This document shows, in pieces, positions 9,031-19,832 of a stretch of 64,000 bases of DNA (position 1 is its first letter; every line of letters begins with the position of its first letter). Source of the stretch: Paraburkholderia sp. BCC1884 (GTDB taxonomy: Bacteria > Pseudomonadota > Gammaproteobacteria > Burkholderiales > Burkholderiaceae); contig NZ_CAAJGL010000079.1 in NCBI RefSeq assembly GCF_900996225.1, forward strand, positions 1 through 64,000, given 5' to 3'. The notes beneath the pieces were generated by a model, which saw only the letters and a program-made list of their open reading frames with translations, was not told the origin of the DNA and made no database searches. Position numbers and translations under genes: made by a program.

Positions 9031-9372
9031 ATGAACCTAGTCCGTTCGTTCAGAACTATCCTGTCTGCGGCCGTCGCCGTTTCGCTGACAACAGGTTTTG
9101 CGGCATCGAGCGCATTTGCCGCGTCCAGCGATGCTCGCAAGCCGTTGATCCTGGACTCGCAAAACGGTATTAGCGACGGCCAAAGCGGCACCGTGCTGCA
9201 GACCGCTCCGCTGTCGAAGCAGCCAATCGTCGGCGCTCAGCCGATCGCTGCGCCCACGGAACTGGCGCCGAATTCGTCCACGCCCTATATCGTCGCGCCC
9301 TATATCCAGTTGCCGTCAGGCGGCGGCGCCATGCCGCAGCCGCAACCTCGCCCTGCGCCTCGCCCGCAATAG
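9031..9372 (+). CDS. Exported proline-rich hypothetical protein
   Basis: A 113-residue protein with a clear signal peptide (basic start MNLVRSFR, hydrophobic core, cleavage near AFA-AS). The mature part is low-complexity, rich in Pro, Ala and Ser, ending in PQPQPRPAPRPQ, with no recognisable domain. Probably periplasmic or envelope-associated. I do not recognise a function; alone in its transcription unit, 200 bases before the substrate-binding protein. Confidence 0.6.
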   Translation: MNLVRSFRTILSAAVAVSLTTGFAASSAFAASSDARKPLILDSQNGISDGQSGTVLQTAPLSKQPIVGAQPIAAPTELAPNSSTPYIVAPYIQLPSGGGAMPQPQPRPAPRPQ

Positions 9373-9579
9373 GCGTTTGCGCGCCATATCCGCGTTTCGG
9401 TTTCGTTCGGTTCCGTCGACGCATCGACCGGTTGGTTGATTGCCATTGGGGTTTCGGCGCATGGCGCCCCCGAAATCCACCGACGACAATCATTGCGCGG
9501 TCTCTCGCCGGCGCTCCGGATTTTGCAGAGCGCGCCTGCGCCGTCCGCATCAAATAAAAACCGAACAAGGAGACATTCC

Positions 9580-10620
9580 ATGCCTACTCACTGGATGCGG
9601 CGCGCCGCCGGCGCCGGCCTCACGCTGTTCGCGCTCGCCATGCTGCCCGGTAGCGTGCTCGCCAAAGACACACCGGAAAAACCCACTCTGACCATGGCCG
9701 TTGGCGGTTTGCCGGGTCTTTATTATTTGCCGGTGCTGGCCGCGCAGCAATTGGGCTATTTCAAGGACGAAGGCCTCGATGTGACGCTGGAAGATTTCGC
9801 GGGCGGATCGAAAGCGCTCGAAGCGGTGGTGGGCGGCAGCGCCGACGTGGGCGCGGGCGCGTTCGAGCACACGCTGTTCATGCAGGCGAAGGGGCAGCAC
9901 TACCGGGCGTTTGCGTTGATGGGTCGCGCGCCGCAAATCGTCGTCGGGGTGTTGAAGTCGAAGGCCGATCAACTCAAGACACTCGCGGATTTCAAAGGCG
10001 CGAAAATCGGCGTAAGCGCACCCGGTTCGTCGACGGATCTCGTGCTGACCGTGGCTTTGCGCAAGGCCGGTGTACAGCGTAACGAGATTTCGGCGATCGG
10101 CGTGGGTAGCGGCGCGACGGTGCTGGCTGCAGTAAGCGGTGGGCAGATCGACGCGCTTTCCAACGTCGATCCCATGATGACCAAACTGACGCGCTCGGGC
10201 GCCATCAAGGTATTGATCGACACCCGCACGGTGAAGGGCACCCAGGAAGTGTTCGGTGGAACGATGCCGGCGGCGACACTCTACGCCTCGGACAGCTTCA
10301 TCCAGAAGAATCCGAAGACGACCCAGGCGTTGGCCAATGCGATCGTGCGCGCGGACCACTGGTTGCAGAGTGCGAGCGACGCGGATCTGCTAAAGATGGT
10401 GCCGCCCGCATATCTGCTCAACGACTCGGCGCTGTATGTGGAAGCGTTCCACAACGTGCGCGATGCCTACTCGCCGGACGGTCTGATGCCCGCCGACGGG
10501 CCGGCGACCTCATTGCGCGCGCTGTCGTCGTTCGATAGCCGGCTCGATCCGAAGAAGATCGATCTGAATGCCACCTATACGAACGATTTCGCGCATAAGG
10601 CGGCTAGCCAGATCAAGTAA
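9580..10620 (+). CDS. ABC transporter substrate-binding protein (SsuA/TauA/NMT1-like)
   Basis: A 346-residue periplasmic binding protein with a signal peptide (MPTHWMRRAAGAGLTLFALA, cleavage near VLA-KD), then LTMAVGGLPGLYYLPVLAAQQLGYF and DVGAGAFEHTLFMQ, typical of the nitrate/sulfonate/taurine/riboflavin-precursor family. ATG 9580 is preceded by AAGGAG. The ligand cannot be told from the sequence. No permease or ATPase gene adjoins it, so it is an orphan that must work with a transporter encoded elsewhere. Confidence 0.8.
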   Translation: MPTHWMRRAAGAGLTLFALAMLPGSVLAKDTPEKPTLTMAVGGLPGLYYLPVLAAQQLGYFKDEGLDVTLEDFAGGSKALEAVVGGSADVGAGAFEHTLFMQAKGQHYRAFALMGRAPQIVVGVLKSKADQLKTLADFKGAKIGVSAPGSSTDLVLTVALRKAGVQRNEISAIGVGSGATVLAAVSGGQIDALSNVDPMMTKLTRSGAIKVLIDTRTVKGTQEVFGGTMPAATLYASDSFIQKNPKTTQALANAIVRADHWLQSASDADLLKMVPPAYLLNDSALYVEAFHNVRDAYSPDGLMPADGPATSLRALSSFDSRLDPKKIDLNATYTNDFAHKAASQIK

Positions 10621-10667
10621 GCGGAGCAACGCCGCTCATCATCCGCAGCCCGCGCTCGCCGTGGACT

Positions 10668-11513
10668 TCAATCGCCGCGATATTCCACCTTGAACTGCGC
10701 GGCCTTGTCCTCGCCGAGCGCTTTGACCAGATACGGCATCTGGTCTTTCAGCGTTTTTGCCAGCGTGTAGGGCGGGTTCAGGATGAACATGCCACTGCCG
10801 AAGAGGCCGAAGCCGTCCGTCGGCGGATTGCTGACGGTCAGGCTCACGTGCAGCCAGTTACGGTCCTGCAGCTTTTTCAGTTGATCGGGAAAGCGCTGCG
10901 ATTCGAGACGCCGTACCTGCGGATACCAGACCGCGTAGGTGCCGGTCGGAAAACGCTTCAGACTTTCTTCGACACAGCGCAACGTACGGTGATAGTCGCG
11001 CTTGTCTTCGTACGACGGATCGAGCAACACCAACGCGCGGCGTGACGCCGGCGGCAGCAGGGCAAGGATGCCGTCGAAGCCGTCGCCCGCATAAAGCATG
11101 GCGCGGCGGCCCGCATCGCGGAAATTGTGCCGAAGCACATCGATTTCGGTAGTGTGCAGTTCGAACAGACGTATGCGGTCCTGCTCGCGCATCTGCCGCC
11201 ATGCGATGTACGGCGAACCGGGGTAGAAGCGCAACTGGCCGTCCGGGTTGAGCGCGCCGACTTCGTCGACGTACTCGGAAAAGATGGGCGGCAGATCGTC
11301 ACGTCCCCAAAGTTTGGCGATGCCGGTCTGGAATTCGCCGGTCTTGGTCGCGAAGCCTTCTTTCAGCGAATAGACGCCCGCGCCCGCATGCGTGTCGATG
11401 TACCAATAGGCCTTGTCTTTCTGGCCGAGGTAGCGCAATAGCTGCAAGACGACGGCGTGTTTCAGAACGTCGGCGTGATTGCCTGCATGAAAGGCGTGGC
11501 GGTAGCTGAGCAT
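10668..11513 (-). CDS. rlmJ: 23S rRNA (adenine(2030)-N6)-methyltransferase
   Basis: A 281-residue RlmJ/YhiR-type enzyme: N-terminus MLSYRHAFHAGNHADVLKH, SAM-binding YIDTHAGAGVY, and catalytic DPSYE at 165-169. It methylates A2030 of 23S rRNA. Length matches the family. Convergent with the upstream substrate-binding protein gene. The 211 bases upstream to 11724 hold no visible gene. Confidence 0.93.
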   Translation of the reverse strand: MLSYRHAFHAGNHADVLKHAVVLQLLRYLGQKDKAYWYIDTHAGAGVYSLKEGFATKTGEFQTGIAKLWGRDDLPPIFSEYVDEVGALNPDGQLRFYPGSPYIAWRQMREQDRIRLFELHTTEIDVLRHNFRDAGRRAMLYAGDGFDGILALLPPASRRALVLLDPSYEDKRDYHRTLRCVEESLKRFPTGTYAVWYPQVRRLESQRFPDQLKKLQDRNWLHVSLTVSNPPTDGFGLFGSGMFILNPPYTLAKTLKDQMPYLVKALGEDKAAQFKVEYRGD

Positions 11514-11724
11514 GATGAGGAGACGCTAAAGAGGGCGTGCCGGTCCAAGGCTGGATTCGGCGTTGCGGATGCAAGGCGCAAGCACGGCGGACATACAGCG
11601 CCAATGTGCTGCGCGGTCGCGTATTGTACGCGACGCGCGCGCAGCGCCTCGCGCTTTGCACTCTGACTCACGTAACGCGGCCCCGCGATTGCGAAGCCGG
11701 GTTGCGTGCGCCGCACGAGACTGC

Positions 11725-12696
11725 TCAGTCGTACGAGTCGCCGATGATGTCTTCGATCTTCTGCTTGATCTCCGGCGTGATGCGTTCGGCCACTTCGGCG
11801 GACTTCATGTTTTCGCCGATCTGCTCGACCCGCGACGCGCCCGTGATCACGGTGCTGACATGCGGATTCTTCAGAATCCACGCGATAGCCAGTTGACCGA
11901 CGGTGCAGCCCAATTCGTCGGCCACTTCGCCGAGCTTGCCGACCACATTGTTCTTGCCGGAGTCCGTGACCTGCTTGCGCAGCCAGTCGTAGCCTTGTAA
12001 CTGGGCACGGCTGTCGGACGGCACGCCGTCGCGATACTTGCCGGTGAGCAGGCCGGATGCAAGCGGGCTCCAGGTAGTCAACCCGAGGCCGATATCTTCG
12101 TAAAGCCGCTTGTATTCCTGCTCGACACGTTTGCGGTGAAACAGGTTGTACTGCGGCTGTTCCATCACCGGCTTGTGCAGACTGTGGCGCTCGGCGATGT
12201 CGTAAGCGGCGCGGATTTCGTCGGCGCTCCATTCGGAAGTGCCCCAGTACAGCGCCTTGCCACGCGTGATCATGTCGCTCATGGCCCAGACGGTTTCCTC
12301 GACGGGCGTGTTCGGGTCAGGACGATGACAGAACACCAGATCGACATAATCGAGTTGCAGACGCTTGAGCGACGAATCGATCGCGTTCAGCAGATATTTG
12401 CGGTTCAGCGTGTGGTACTGGTTCGGCGCTTCCTGCAGACCCCAGAAGAACTTGGTCGAAACGATGTAGCTGACGCGCGGCCACGCCAGTTCCTTGAGCG
12501 CCTGACCCATGATTTCTTCGGACTGGCCGGCGGCGTACACCTCGGCATTGTCGAAGAAGTTCACGCCCGCGTCGCGTGCGGCCGCGAGCGACTCGCGTGC
12601 CGCGCTGTGGTCGACCTGATTGCCGTAGGTCACCCATGAGCCGATGGACAGTTCGCTAACCTGCAGGCCTGAACGGCCCAGACGTCGATAATTCAT
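11725..12696 (-). CDS. Aldo/keto reductase (voltage-gated K+ channel beta-subunit type)
   Basis: A 323-residue AKR barrel resembling the Kv-beta/YghZ group: [21 protein letters not shown], catalytic Asp49, Tyr54 (DNAEVY), Lys82 (STKFFWG) and His124. It would reduce carbonyl substrates with NADPH; the substrate is unknown. The start at 12696 has a strong AAGGAGGA site directly upstream, which rules out the longer frame. Confidence 0.87.
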   Translation of the reverse strand: MNYRRLGRSGLQVSELSIGSWVTYGNQVDHSAARESLAAARDAGVNFFDNAEVYAAGQSEEIMGQALKELAWPRVSYIVSTKFFWGLQEAPNQYHTLNRKYLLNAIDSSLKRLQLDYVDLVFCHRPDPNTPVEETVWAMSDMITRGKALYWGTSEWSADEIRAAYDIAERHSLHKPVMEQPQYNLFHRKRVEQEYKRLYEDIGLGLTTWSPLASGLLTGKYRDGVPSDSRAQLQGYDWLRKQVTDSGKNNVVGKLGEVADELGCTVGQLAIAWILKNPHVSTVITGASRVEQIGENMKSAEVAERITPEIKQKIEDIIGDSYD

Positions 12697-12918
12697 GCAT
12701 TCCTCCTTGTTGGTGATGCCACCGGAATCCCGCTGAAACATGTAGTGTAAAGAGATACCGTTCGATGTGCGTTTTACCGATGGAGTTCACACGCTTCATG
12801 CACAATAGCAGCGTTGGCCGCAGTGCAACATTCGGCCGGACGGCCTATGCCGTCTGGCTGACTTCACGCCGTCGGCGGCCTGTGGTCTCATTGCTCATCA
12901 ACTGCACGGAGGTTCTGG

Positions 12919-13716
12919 ATGTCGTCACCCAACACGAATCTGAATGGTAAGGTCGCGGTCGTTACCGGCGCCGCAAGCGGCATCGGCAAGCAGATCGCGC
13001 TGACCCTTTCCGCGGCTGGCGCGGCTGTCGCAATCGCCGACTTGAACCAGGACGGCGCGAACGCCGTTGCTGAAGAAATCAGAAAGGGCGGCGGCAAGGC
13101 AATCGGCGTGGCGATGGACGTCACGAACGAGGACGCCGTCAACCAGGGCATCGACAAAGTCGTCGCGGAACTCGGCTCGGTGGATATCCTGATCTCCAAC
13201 GCCGGCATCCAGATCGTCAATCCGATCGAAAACTATTCGTTTTCGGATTGGAAGAAAATGCAGGCGATCCACGTGGACGGCGCTTTCCTGACCACCAAGG
13301 CCGCGCTCAAGCACATGTACAAGGACGATCGCGGCGGCATCGTGATCTATATGGGTTCGGTTCATTCGCATGAGGCCTCGCCGCTGAAGTCCGCTTATGT
13401 GACGGCCAAGCATGCGCTGCTCGGTCTCGCGCGCGTGCTGGCTAAAGAAGGCGCGAAGCACAACGTGCGCTCGCATGTCGTGTGTCCGGGTTTCGTGCGC
13501 ACGCCGCTGGTCGACAAGCAGATTCCCGAGCAGGCCAAGGAACTCGGCATCAGCGAAGAAGACGTGATCAAGCGCGTCATGCTCGGCGGCACGGTCGACG
13601 GCATCTTCACCACGGTGGAAGACGTCGCAGAGACGGTGCTGTTCCTGTCCACCTTCCCGACGGCGGCGCTGACCGGCCAGTCCTTTATTGTGAGCCACGG
13701 CTGGTACATGCAATAA
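12919..13716 (+). CDS. bdhA: 3-hydroxybutyrate dehydrogenase
   Basis: A 265-residue classical SDR. NAD site TGAASGIG (16-23), NAG (94-96), Ser147, Tyr160 and Lys164 (YVTAK) are intact; the C-terminal region ends in [11 protein letters not shown] like BdhA/HbdH. It interconverts 3-hydroxybutyrate and acetoacetate in polyhydroxybutyrate turnover. GGAGG precedes ATG 12919. The downstream patatin gene starts 10 bases after its stop, so the two form an operon. Confidence 0.9.
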   Translation: MSSPNTNLNGKVAVVTGAASGIGKQIALTLSAAGAAVAIADLNQDGANAVAEEIRKGGGKAIGVAMDVTNEDAVNQGIDKVVAELGSVDILISNAGIQIVNPIENYSFSDWKKMQAIHVDGAFLTTKAALKHMYKDDRGGIVIYMGSVHSHEASPLKSAYVTAKHALLGLARVLAKEGAKHNVRSHVVCPGFVRTPLVDKQIPEQAKELGISEEDVIKRVMLGGTVDGIFTTVEDVAETVLFLSTFPTAALTGQSFIVSHGWYMQ

Positions 13717-13726
13717 GGAGGCGCCC

Positions 13727-14965
13727 ATGGCGCAGCGCAATCTCAAGCGGGCGCGCGCGGGTGCGCCCGGTGATGGGGAAGGCGAGGGCGCCGGTCCGGC
13801 GCCCGCAGCACAGCCGGGGCGGCATCTACATTTGCCCAATTACGAAACCGTCGCGCTCATGTTGCAAGGCGGCGGTGCATTGGGCGCTTATCAGGCCGGT
13901 GTCTTCCAGGGGCTCAACGAAGCCGGCATCGAGCCCAACTGGCTTGCGGGTATTTCGATCGGCGCATTGAACACGGCGATCATCGCCGGCAATCCGCCGG
14001 AAAAGCGGGTGGAGCGACTGCTGCAGTTCTGGGAGACGATCTGCCAACCGGCATTCGGGCCGCCGTTGCCTGCTTTCATCGAGCACGCGCTGTTCAATTC
14101 CAGCGACGCCGTGCGCAAGGCGTTCACGGCAACGCAGGCGATAGGCGCGATCGTCGAAGGGCAGAAGGGCTTTTTCGTGCCGCGTTTTCCGCCACCCTTG
14201 CCCACGGTGTCCGGGCCGCCGCAAATGGCCAGCTATTACGACACTACGCCGCTAAAGGCCACGCTCGAGGCCTTGTGCGATTTCGACCGGATCAATTCGC
14301 GTGAAATGCGGGTCTCGGTGGGCGCGGTCAATTGCGGGACCGGCAATTTCGCGTACTTCGACAACACGCATACGACACTGCGTCCCGAGCATTTCATGGC
14401 GTCGGGTGCGTTGCCGCCGGGTTTCGCTGCAGTGGAGATCGACGGGCAGTATTACTGGGACGGCGGTCTGATGTCGAACACGCCGCTGTACGAGGTGATC
14501 CAGTCCACGCCGCGCCGTGACACGCTCGCTTTCCAGGTCGATCTATGGAGCGCGATCGGGCCGGTGCCGGACAACATCACCGACGTCCAGGGGCGCATGA
14601 AAGACATTCAGTATTCGAGCCGCACGCGTCTCGTGACCGATATGCTGCAACGCTCGCAACGTTTCCGGCATGTTCTGCGCGAGGTACTCGACCGCGTGCC
14701 GTCCGAGCAGCGCGACGACCCGTGGTGCAAGCTGGCCGACGACCTATCGTGCTCCAAGCGCTACAACGTGATGCATCTGATCTACCGGCACAAGGAATAC
14801 GAAGGGCATTACAAGGACTTCCAGTTCGGCCTGTCGACCATGCGCGAACATTGGCAGAGCGGCCTGGAGGACATTCGTCATTCGCTTGCGCAACCCAACT
14901 GGCTCGAGATGCCGGACAACGATGCGGGTTTCGTCACGCACGATATCCATCGGGATTCACGCTGA
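13727..14965 (+). CDS. Patatin-like phospholipase with DUF3734
   Basis: A 412-residue cytoplasmic lipase. After a disordered Pro/Ala-rich N-terminus come the oxyanion loop GGGALGAYQ, nucleophile Ser77 in GISIG, and Asp245 in WDGGLMSNTP, which complete the Ser-Asp dyad. The C-terminal part resembles DUF3734. Ribosome site AAGGAGG. Pairing with bdhA suggests a link to PHB granule or lipid turnover, which is inference only. Confidence 0.88.
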   Translation: MAQRNLKRARAGAPGDGEGEGAGPAPAAQPGRHLHLPNYETVALMLQGGGALGAYQAGVFQGLNEAGIEPNWLAGISIGALNTAIIAGNPPEKRVERLLQFWETICQPAFGPPLPAFIEHALFNSSDAVRKAFTATQAIGAIVEGQKGFFVPRFPPPLPTVSGPPQMASYYDTTPLKATLEALCDFDRINSREMRVSVGAVNCGTGNFAYFDNTHTTLRPEHFMASGALPPGFAAVEIDGQYYWDGGLMSNTPLYEVIQSTPRRDTLAFQVDLWSAIGPVPDNITDVQGRMKDIQYSSRTRLVTDMLQRSQRFRHVLREVLDRVPSEQRDDPWCKLADDLSCSKRYNVMHLIYRHKEYEGHYKDFQFGLSTMREHWQSGLEDIRHSLAQPNWLEMPDNDAGFVTHDIHRDSR

Positions 14966-14997
14966 AAGCGCGAGTTCAAACAGAGAGTCAGACAAAA

Positions 14998-15025
14998 AAA
15001 CGGCGCCTTGAAAAGGGCGCCGTTT
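14998..15025. terminator. Bidirectional terminator
   Basis: Perfect 10-bp arms AAACGGCGCC (14998-15007) and GGCGCCGTTT (15016-15025), with A and T runs outside, lie between the convergent patatin and aminotransferase genes and can stop both. Confidence 0.88.
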
Positions 15026-15085
15026 CTACATTCCAGCCAGCATGTCCGGCAAAGCGCGCTTCACAGAACACGCGCGCCGGCTGCC

Positions 15086-16285
15086 TTACTTCAACACGTG
15101 AGCAATCGCGCTCGCCACCGCGTCGAGGTTGCGCGTGTTCAGCGCAGCCACGCAGATGCGGCCCGTGCCCACGGCATAAATGCCGAACTCTTCGCGCAGA
15201 CGGTCCACTTGCGGCGACGTCAAGCCCGAGTAAGAGAACATGCCGCGTTGTGCGTTCACGAAGCTGAAGTCGCGATCCACGCCGCTTGCCTTCAGGCGTT
15301 CGACCAGGCCGTTACGCATTGCGCGAATACGGTCACGCATTTCCGCCAGTTCCGTTTCCCACGTGGCGCGCAGTTCCGGCGACGCCAGCACGGCTGCTAC
15401 CACCGAACCACCATGCGTCGGCGGGTTCGAGTAGTTGGTGCGGATCACGCGCTTGAGTTGCGACAGCACGCGCGAGGCTTCTTCCTTGCTCGAGGTGATG
15501 ATCGACAGCGCGCCGATGCGCTCGCCGTACAGCGAGAACGACTTCGAAAACGACGACGACACGAACACGTTCAGGTCCGAGGCCGCGAACAGACGCACTG
15601 CTGCCGCGTCCGCTTCGATGTTGTCGCCGAAACCCTGATAGGCGATGTCGAGGAACGGCACGAGGTTTCGCGCCTTGACCACTTCGACCACCTGCTTCCA
15701 TTGGTCGACGGTGAGGTCGACGCCGGTCGGGTTGTGGCAGCACGCGTGCAGCACGACGGTCGTGCCCGCGGCGTAGCTGTTCAGCGCGCTCAGCATGGCG
15801 TCGAAGTTCACGCCGTGCGTGTGGGCGTCGTAGTACGGGTACGACAGAACTTCAAAACCTGCGCTTTCGAACAGCGCGCGATGGTTTTCCCAGCTCGGAT
15901 CGCTGATCGCGACCTTGCCATTCGGGTTCAGACGCTTCAGGAAGTCGGCGCCGATCTTCAGCGCGCCCGTGCCGCCCAGTGCCTGCGCCGTCACGACGCG
16001 GCCCGCGGCGATCAGCGGCGAGTCGTTGCCGAGCAGCAGCTTCTGCACGGCCGCGTCATACGCGGCGATGCCTTCGATCGGCAAATAACCGCGCGGCAGA
16101 GCAGCTTCGACGCGCGCCTTTTCGGCTTCACGCACGGCACGCAGCAGGGGAATCTTGCCTTCTTCGTTGAAGTACACGCCAACGCCAAGGTTGACCTTGG
16201 TGGCGCGCGCATCGGCGTTAAAAGCTTCGTTCAGGCCCAGAATCGGGTCGCGGGGAGCAAGTTCGACGGCGGAGAACAGAGACAT
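15086..16285 (-). CDS. tyrB: Aromatic/aspartate aminotransferase (TyrB/AspC type)
   Basis: A 399-residue class I PLP aminotransferase. MSLFSAVELAPRDPILGLNEAF is a typical start; CHNPTG and the PLP-lysine motif SSSFSKSFSLYGER (Lys near residue 247) are present. It transfers amino groups between aspartate or aromatic amino acids and 2-oxoglutarate. The frame stays open 76 codons upstream, but that extension is not family-like. AspC and TyrB cannot be separated by eye. The 340-base gap to uvrB shows no gene. Confidence 0.88.
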   Translation of the reverse strand: MSLFSAVELAPRDPILGLNEAFNADARATKVNLGVGVYFNEEGKIPLLRAVREAEKARVEAALPRGYLPIEGIAAYDAAVQKLLLGNDSPLIAAGRVVTAQALGGTGALKIGADFLKRLNPNGKVAISDPSWENHRALFESAGFEVLSYPYYDAHTHGVNFDAMLSALNSYAAGTTVVLHACCHNPTGVDLTVDQWKQVVEVVKARNLVPFLDIAYQGFGDNIEADAAAVRLFAASDLNVFVSSSFSKSFSLYGERIGALSIITSSKEEASRVLSQLKRVIRTNYSNPPTHGGSVVAAVLASPELRATWETELAEMRDRIRAMRNGLVERLKASGVDRDFSFVNAQRGMFSYSGLTSPQVDRLREEFGIYAVGTGRICVAALNTRNLDAVASAIAHVLK

Positions 16286-16627
16286 GATGGTGGGCAGCAG
16301 TAGTGAAAAGAGGGCGGCGTCGAGCGCTAAGGCGGCCCGGCCTGTGACGTCCGGCAAAAAACGCGGGCGGGTGGCGGGCGGCTGCAAGCGGGCGCGACTT
16401 GGCATTGTAACGAATTCGAGGTCGTTTTTTGAGCGACAACACCCGCGAAAGGGAATTAATTGCTTGAAAAACAGGCATCCGGGCGCCAGATGGGTGCAGT
16501 GAATCCGCTTCACGCCCAGGCGAAAAAGGCGGCAAACCGCCTTCAGTCCGCTACGGAAGACCGGCTCAGCCCGCCTGCGCGCAACCCGTTAGAATAGTTC
16601 TTTGCCCAAGGCCCGGTGCCGCCCCAC

Positions 16628-18721
16628 ATGTCCGAACAACATCTGACTGAAGCCGAAGACGCGCTCGACGAATCCAAGTTCGTCACGTTCGACGGCTCGC
16701 CGTTCCAGCTCTACCAGCCGTATCTGCCCGCCGGCGACCAGCCCACGGCGATCGACAAGCTCGTCGAAGGCGTCGAGGACGGCCTGTCGTTCCAGACGCT
16801 GCTCGGCGTGACCGGCTCCGGCAAGACCTTCACGATGGCCAACACGATCGCGCGGCTCGGCCGCCCGGCCATCGTGTTCGCGCCGAACAAGACGCTCGCC
16901 GCGCAGCTTTACTCTGAGTTCCGCGAGTTCTTCCCGCGCAATGCAGTCGAGTACTTCGTCTCGTACTACGACTACTACCAGCCGGAAGCGTACGTGCCGC
17001 AGCGCGACCTGTTCATCGAGAAGGACTCGTCGATCAACGAGCACATCGAACAGATGCGGCTGTCGGCCACCAAGAGTCTGCTGGAGCGGCGCGACGTGGT
17101 GATCGTGGCGACGGTGTCGGCGATTTACGGTATCGGCAATCCGTCCGAATATCACAAGATGATTCTGACGCTGCGCACCGGCGACAAGCTCGGCCAGCGC
17201 GACATCATTGCGCGGCTGATCGCGATGCAGTACAACCGCAACGAAGCGGACTTCCAGCGCGGCTCGTTTCGCGTGCGCGGCGACACGATCGATATCTTCC
17301 CGGCCGAGCACGCCGAGATGGCGGTGCGTCTCGAATTGTTCGACGACGAAATCGAAACGCTGCAACTGTTCGACCCGCTCACCGGCCGCGTGCGCCAGAA
17401 GATTGCGCGCTTCACGGTGTATCCGTCGTCGCACTATGTGACGCCGCGCGATACGGTGATGCGCGCGGTCGAAACCATCAAGAACGAACTGCGCGAGCGG
17501 CTCGAATTCTTCTATGGCGGCGGCAAACTGGTCGAAGCGCAGCGCCTCGAGCAGCGCACCCGTTTCGATCTGGAAATGTTGCAGGAGCTTGGTTTCTGCA
17601 AGGGCATCGAGAATTACTCGCGACACTTTTCGGGCGCGGCGCCGGGTGAACCGCCGCCCACGCTGGTCGACTACCTGCCGTCGGACGCGATCATGATGCT
17701 CGACGAATCGCACGTGCTGATCGGGCAGTTGAACGGCATGTACAACGGCGACCGGGCACGTAAAGAGAACCTGGTCGATTACGGTTTCCGTCTGCCGTCT
17801 GCGCTGGACAACCGGCCGCTCAAGTTCAACGAGTTCGAACGCAAGATGCGCCAGGTGGTGTTCGTCTCGGCCACGCCGGCGGATTACGAGAATAAGACGG
17901 CTGGGCAGGTGGCGGAGCAGCTGGTGCGCCCAACCGGTCTGGTCGATCCGGAAATCGAGGTGCGTCCCGCACGCACTCAGGTCGACGACGTGCTCGCCGA
18001 AATCAACGAGCGCGTCAAAGTGGGCGACCGCGTGCTGGTCACGGTGCTGACCAAGCGCATGGCCGAGCAGTTGACCGAGTTTCTCGCCGACCATGGCGTC
18101 AAGGTGCGATATCTGCACAGCGATATCGACACGGTGGAGCGCGTCGAAATCATCCGCGATCTTCGTTTGGGCACCTTCGACGTGCTGGTCGGCATCAACT
18201 TGCTGCGCGAAGGGCTGGATATTCCGGAAGTGTCGCTCGTGGCGATTCTCGACTCGGACAAGGAAGGCTTCCTGCGCGCCGAGCGCTCGCTGATCCAGAC
18301 CATCGGCCGCGCGGCGCGTAACGTGAACGGCAAGGCGATCCTGTACGCGGATCGGGTCACGGATTCCATGCGCCGCGCGATCGACGAAACCGAACGTCGG
18401 CGCGCCAAGCAGATCGCCTTCAACCTCGAGAACGGCATTACGCCGCGCGGGGTGGTCAAGCGGATTCGCGACATCATCGACGGCGTCTACAACGTCGACG
18501 ACGCCCGCGCCGAGTTGAAAGAGCAGCAGACGCGCGCGAAATTCGAGGACATGTCCGAGAAACAACTCGCCAAGGAACTCAAGCGTCTCGAAAAGCAGAT
18601 GATGGAGCACGCCAAGAATCTGGAGTTCGAAAAGGCCGCGCAAACCCGCGATCAACTGGCGCTGCTGCGCCAGCGCGTGTTCGGCGCAAACGTCGGCGAC
18701 CACATCTCCGGCGTCGAGTAA
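16628..18721 (+). CDS. uvrB: Excinuclease ABC subunit B
   Basis: A 697-residue UvrB, the damage-verifying helicase-like subunit of nucleotide excision repair. Walker A GVTGSGKT at 60-67, the beta-hairpin [16 protein letters not shown], helicase motifs (QTIGRAARN) and a C-terminal UVR domain are all present. ATG 16628 (MSEQHLTE) is preferred over an in-frame GTG 12 bases earlier. I see no LexA box in the upstream gap. Confidence 0.97.
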   Translation: MSEQHLTEAEDALDESKFVTFDGSPFQLYQPYLPAGDQPTAIDKLVEGVEDGLSFQTLLGVTGSGKTFTMANTIARLGRPAIVFAPNKTLAAQLYSEFREFFPRNAVEYFVSYYDYYQPEAYVPQRDLFIEKDSSINEHIEQMRLSATKSLLERRDVVIVATVSAIYGIGNPSEYHKMILTLRTGDKLGQRDIIARLIAMQYNRNEADFQRGSFRVRGDTIDIFPAEHAEMAVRLELFDDEIETLQLFDPLTGRVRQKIARFTVYPSSHYVTPRDTVMRAVETIKNELRERLEFFYGGGKLVEAQRLEQRTRFDLEMLQELGFCKGIENYSRHFSGAAPGEPPPTLVDYLPSDAIMMLDESHVLIGQLNGMYNGDRARKENLVDYGFRLPSALDNRPLKFNEFERKMRQVVFVSATPADYENKTAGQVAEQLVRPTGLVDPEIEVRPARTQVDDVLAEINERVKVGDRVLVTVLTKRMAEQLTEFLADHGVKVRYLHSDIDTVERVEIIRDLRLGTFDVLVGINLLREGLDIPEVSLVAILDSDKEGFLRAERSLIQTIGRAARNVNGKAILYADRVTDSMRRAIDETERRRAKQIAFNLENGITPRGVVKRIRDIIDGVYNVDDARAELKEQQTRAKFEDMSEKQLAKELKRLEKQMMEHAKNLEFEKAAQTRDQLALLRQRVFGANVGDHISGVE

Positions 18722-18982
18722 CGCTGTCTGCGAAGGCGTGGCGATGTGCCACGCCTGGTCGACGGATTGCCGCGATTGGCTCCGCAGTTTGCCGACAGCG
18801 AGCCGACAATCACCCTACGCAATATGAACGAGGCCGCAATCACGCTCCGCGAGCGGCCGGCGCGTTATCCCAGTTGTGGCCCATCAGAATCCTTAGGCAT
18901 CCCTTAAGACCCCACTGCCGTAAGGCTTTGGGCTGTTTCTCATTTGTCCTCTCCAGCGATCGATGATAAACTCATCCAATAT

Positions 18983-18997
18983 TGAGAATGGTTCGCA
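18983..18997 (+). promoter_or_regulatory. Fur-box-like site upstream of ftrABCD
   Basis: TGAGAATGGTTCGCA matches 11 of 14 informative positions of the 7-1-7 Fur consensus TGATAATNATTATCA. It lies about 135 bases before ftrA. The 410-base gap between uvrB and ftrA otherwise shows no gene. Confidence 0.65.
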
Positions 18998-19131
18998 TTA
19001 ACGTTCGTATATGCGGTTTGCTTACGGGCCGTCGCTTTCGTGAAAGACGTCGACGGTCGAGCCCGGCATGCGCAACGCACTGTTCCAATGGGTGTCTATC
19101 CAGTCTCGTCTGATAAAAACAAGGAGTTTCA

Positions 19132-19680
19132 ATGCGGATTTCTTCATTTGTGCGTGGTGGCGCGGCAGCAGTGGCCGCAGTCGCGGCGCTGTCGGCAACG
19201 GCAGCGGAATACCCGATCGGCAAGCAGCAGATCCACGGCGGCATGGAAATCAACGCCGTCTACCTGCAGCCGATCACGATGGAACCCGAAGGCATGATGC
19301 GCAAGGCGTCGGATTCGGACGTCCACCTCGAAGCGGACATCCACGCCGTCAAGAACAACCCGACCGGTTTCGCCGAAGGCGACTGGATGCCGTATCTGCA
19401 AGTGCACTATGAACTGACGAAGGCCGGTTCGACCCAGACGCAGAAGGGCGACCTGATGCCGATGGTCGCCAACGACGGCCCGCACTACGGCGACAACGTC
19501 AAACTGCAAGGCCCGGGCAAGTACCACCTGAAGATGGTTGTCGAAGCGCCGATGCAAAGCGGCCATATGGCGTTCGGCCGTCACGTCGACAAGGAAACCG
19601 GCGTGGGTCCGTGGTTCAAGCCGATTACGCTCGAATACGACTTTACCTTCGCCGGCATCGGCAAGAAGGGCGGCTACTGA
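19132..19680 (+). CDS. ftrA: Periplasmic iron-binding P19/FtrA-type protein
   Basis: A 182-residue protein with signal peptide (to about ATAA-EY) and the P19/Tpd fold pattern: YPIGKQQIHGGMEINAVYL, then MRKASDSDVHLEADIHAV and SGHMAFGRHVD, with Met/His/Glu residues that bind metal in this family. First gene of ftrABCD, an Fe(II) uptake system known from Bordetella and Brucella. AAGGAG precedes the ATG. A Fur-box-like site upstream predicts induction by iron shortage. Confidence 0.88.
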   Translation: MRISSFVRGGAAAVAAVAALSATAAEYPIGKQQIHGGMEINAVYLQPITMEPEGMMRKASDSDVHLEADIHAVKNNPTGFAEGDWMPYLQVHYELTKAGSTQTQKGDLMPMVANDGPHYGDNVKLQGPGKYHLKMVVEAPMQSGHMAFGRHVDKETGVGPWFKPITLEYDFTFAGIGKKGGY

Positions 19681-19832
19681 TCGCCATGTGTCGTCACGGT
19701 TTACCGCGCGATGCGTCATGCGTCATTCAGCGCGGCTAACCCGCGACGACGCTTGAACGGGTCAACGCAGCAGGCGGCGCGCAGAAGGCCTCACATGTGG
19801 ACTCCGACGCGCCGCGTTTTCCGGAAGGGCTA

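Noticed and set aside
16589..18703. 704-codon open frame antisense to uvrB
   Set aside because: Mirror of a highly conserved GC-rich gene; no domain, start signal or sensible composition.
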